From Candidatus Bipolaricaulota bacterium (GTDB lineage Bacteria; Bipolaricaulota; Bipolaricaulia; UBA7950; UBA9294): DNA of 6,631 nt. Below are positions 5,582-6,631 of this stretch, one piece after another. Below the pieces are notes generated by a model. That model ran no database searches. It saw only the letters and a list, made by a program, of their open reading frames with translations, and was not told the origin of the DNA. The position numbers and the translations under genes were made by a program. The DNA lies in the NCBI GenBank assembly GCA_021163015.1, contig JAGGXO010000115.1:1-6631 (forward strand), written 5' to 3'. The stretch's first letter is position 1; every line of letters begins with the position of its first letter.

Positions 5582-5813
5582 CGGACATCACTTCTGCGAT
5601 GTACCGATCATGTTCCTCGGAGATGGAACGCTTCCCACTCTTACCCAGCGCAACGATACTAAGGAAGTCGTTGCGGGTAGGTTCTGCCCGCAGATGCTCC
5701 CACGCCATTTGACGGAGGAGTTCGGCCAATGATATCCCCTTAGCCTCTGCTTCCTTCTTCAGTAATCGATGTTGCTCTGGTTCCAGGTATATCTGCGTCC
5801 GTGTCAAAGCCAT
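5574..5813 (-). CDS. vapB: VapB-type ribbon-helix-helix antitoxin
   Basis: The 79-residue protein has a ribbon-helix-helix (CopG/Arc-like) N-terminus: strand TRTQIYL (4-10), helix from about 12 to 25 (EPEQHRLLKKEAEA) and a second helix about 28-44 (SLAELLRQMAWEHLRAE). The C-terminus SGKRSISEEHDRYIAEVM (59-76) is like the toxin-binding tails of antitoxins paired with PIN toxins. It would form a dimer that represses the operon and, with the toxin, a tighter complex. ATG 5813-5811 is preceded by GGAGGT with an 8-nt spacer. The stop overlaps the toxin start by 8 nt. It is encoded first in the pair, as is usual. Sequence and context agree, so confidence is high. Confidence 0.93.
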   Translation of the reverse strand: MALTRTQIYLEPEQHRLLKKEAEAKGISLAELLRQMAWEHLRAEPTRNDFLSIVALGKSGKRSISEEHDRYIAEVMSGD

Positions 5814-5831
5814 ATGAACCCACCTCCGGTG

Positions 5832-5868
5832 ACATCAACATTATAACAGCAACATCACTCGCCGACCA
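5832..5868 (-). promoter_or_regulatory. vapBC promoter with direct-repeat candidate operator
   Basis: On the minus strand a perfect TATAAT lies at 5845-5840, with a weak -35 (TGGTCG, 5868-5863) 17 bp upstream. The imperfect direct repeat ATGTTGCTGT / ATGTTGATGT (5855-5846 and 5841-5832; 9 of 10 bases match) flanks and overlaps the -10. A ribbon-helix-helix antitoxin could bind there to shut the promoter. The predicted RNA start leaves about 20 nt before the vapB ATG, enough for its ribosome site. Confidence 0.65.
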
Positions 5869-5869
5869 G

Positions 5870-6210
5870 CACCTCGATCACTGGAAACGGATTTCATGTC
5901 TCCTGTCGGCAACGAACCCCTGTCTCGTGCAGCCATGTTTCACGGGGGTGCTGTCATACATCACTAGGGTATTCCTATGGGGCCCATATCTTCGTCTCTG
6001 TCTCAAGACTTCGTAATTTGCCTTTCACCTCTTGCCATCTACTGCCTGCTATTCACGATTCCCATGGGCGAGGCGATCGGGAAGACGCTCTTCTTACAGT
6101 TGCCGAGGCTTCCACTGCCTGCTACAGTTTCGCCGATGAAAGATCTTGGGGAAAAGCGAATCGTAGCTCAGTCAAAGCAAGGGACGTCTGACTCGTCTAA
6201 CACATCTTCG
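5870..6210. other. Intergenic region without a convincing gene
   Basis: About 340 bp separate the vapBC promoter from the DUF3841 start. The first part (5880-6000) has short C-rich and G-rich segments but no RNA fold or protein I recognise. Around 6039-6060 the CTATTCACGATT words match the repeat vocabulary seen at 4230-4290 and 4885-4917. From 6064 an in-frame open stretch leads into the DUF3841 gene. It is probably not coding for that protein, although the residues after ATG 6064 (GKTLFLQLPRL) look protein-like. Confidence 0.5.
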
Positions 6211-6631
6211 ATGCGAGTGTGGACGATCCAGCCAGTGGAAGTCCTAGCCCGGCTCACAGCAGCACGCGTCTTGTACGTTGACCTCGCCTGCGTTCCAAAG
6301 GAGTTTCACTACGCCTATGATTGGATGCGCACTCAAATGAGTCGACGGCTTCCTTACTATGACGGTCATTACCCCTGGTGGGGATGGTACAGTCCTTGCC
6401 CTGACCTGAGGCACTCGGGGCACTTGGAGCGTGGAACCAAGGGAGTGCGATTGGAACTTGAGATTGACCCAAATGAGGTACTGTTATCCGACTTCGACGC
6501 CTGGCACAGTGTCTTGAACCGTGGCTATCTGGGGCTCAGTGAAGTCGAAGATGATGCGTGGTACGAGCGTTTCGAAGCAGCCGTTCCCAATCGGTGGGCC
6601 TGGCCACTGCCGGAACCGTGGTATTCGGATA
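6211..6631 (+). CDS. DUF3841 family protein, 3' end outside the window
   Basis: The 140 visible residues start MRVWTIQPVEVLARL. They continue with AYDWMRTQM (about 36-44), YPWWGWYSP (54-62) and the acidic run KGVRLELEIDPNEVLLSDFD (76-95), followed by WHSVLNRGYLG. This is the conserved pattern of DUF3841, a bacterial family of roughly 180-200 residues with no assigned activity. About a quarter of the protein is therefore cut off at the window edge. ATG 6211 is chosen because family members begin with M-x-(L/V)-WTIQP. However, there is no Shine-Dalgarno sequence in front of it, and the frame is open upstream with further ATGs at 6136 and 6064. It is transcribed away from the vapBC pair. The recognition rests on remembered family motifs; no function should be inferred. 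Confidence 0.85.
   Translation, partial: MRVWTIQPVEVLARLTAARVLYVDLACVPKEFHYAYDWMRTQMSRRLPYYDGHYPWWGWYSPCPDLRHSGHLERGTKGVRLELEIDPNEVLLSDFDAWHSVLNRGYLGLSEVEDDAWYERFEAAVPNRWAWPLPEPWYSD

Noticed and set aside
5927..5956. C-rich/G-rich pairing as a possible terminator or small RNA
   Set aside because: The stem is short and interrupted, there is no T tract, and no known RNA family is recognised.
5870..6060. tRNA or riboswitch in the gap after vapBC
   Set aside because: No cloverleaf, acceptor pairing or conserved riboswitch core could be found by eye.
6254..6472. Minus-strand open frame of 72 codons
   Set aside because: It is antisense to the DUF3841 coding region, which has clear family motifs on the plus strand.

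Overview
This 6.6 kb stretch of bacterial chromosome has moderate GC content. The left part carries CoA-thioester metabolism and a sugar-nucleotide epimerase. The right part is an accessory region of toxin-antitoxin modules, degenerate intergenic repeats and the start of a DUF3841 gene. An ADP-forming acyl-CoA synthetase beside a CoA-transferase/GNAT fusion suggests an anaerobic or fermentative lifestyle, in which acyl-CoA is converted to acid with ATP formation. The sequence does not allow a firm assignment to a phylum.

Layout: positions 1-257 (minus) are the 5' part of an NDP-forming acyl-CoA synthetase gene. Positions 292-2187 (minus) encode a class I acetyl-CoA hydrolase/CoA-transferase fused to a C-terminal GNAT acetyltransferase. 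These two genes are 34 bp apart and probably form an operon. Positions 2242-3153 are a complete 912-bp REP-associated tyrosine transposase (RAYT, IS200-like Y1) element on the plus strand, bounded by 24-bp inverted repeats that match at 23 positions. Its right repeat forms the 3' end of the minus-strand epimerase gene (3126-4097). The two convergent genes end on one palindromic CTAG that provides a stop codon for each.

From 4098 to 5155 the DNA is gene-poor. A 9-bp tandem repeat lies next to the epimerase. A decayed toxin-antitoxin pair follows: a Phd/YefM antitoxin with a compromised start, and a PIN toxin that has lost its N-terminal half. Next comes about 450 bp of degenerate repeat sequence, which includes a short hairpin resembling a solo transposase-associated repeat. 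Positions 5156-5813 (minus) hold an intact VapBC pair with a clear promoter and a direct repeat that may be its operator. After about 400 bp without a convincing gene, a DUF3841 gene starts on the plus strand at 6211 and runs off the window.

I found no convincing new multi-gene system. The most interesting points are the capture of the epimerase 3' end by the transposase element, the apparently leaderless transposase promoter anchored in the terminal repeat, the visible decay steps in the first toxin-antitoxin pair, and the shared repeat family around it.
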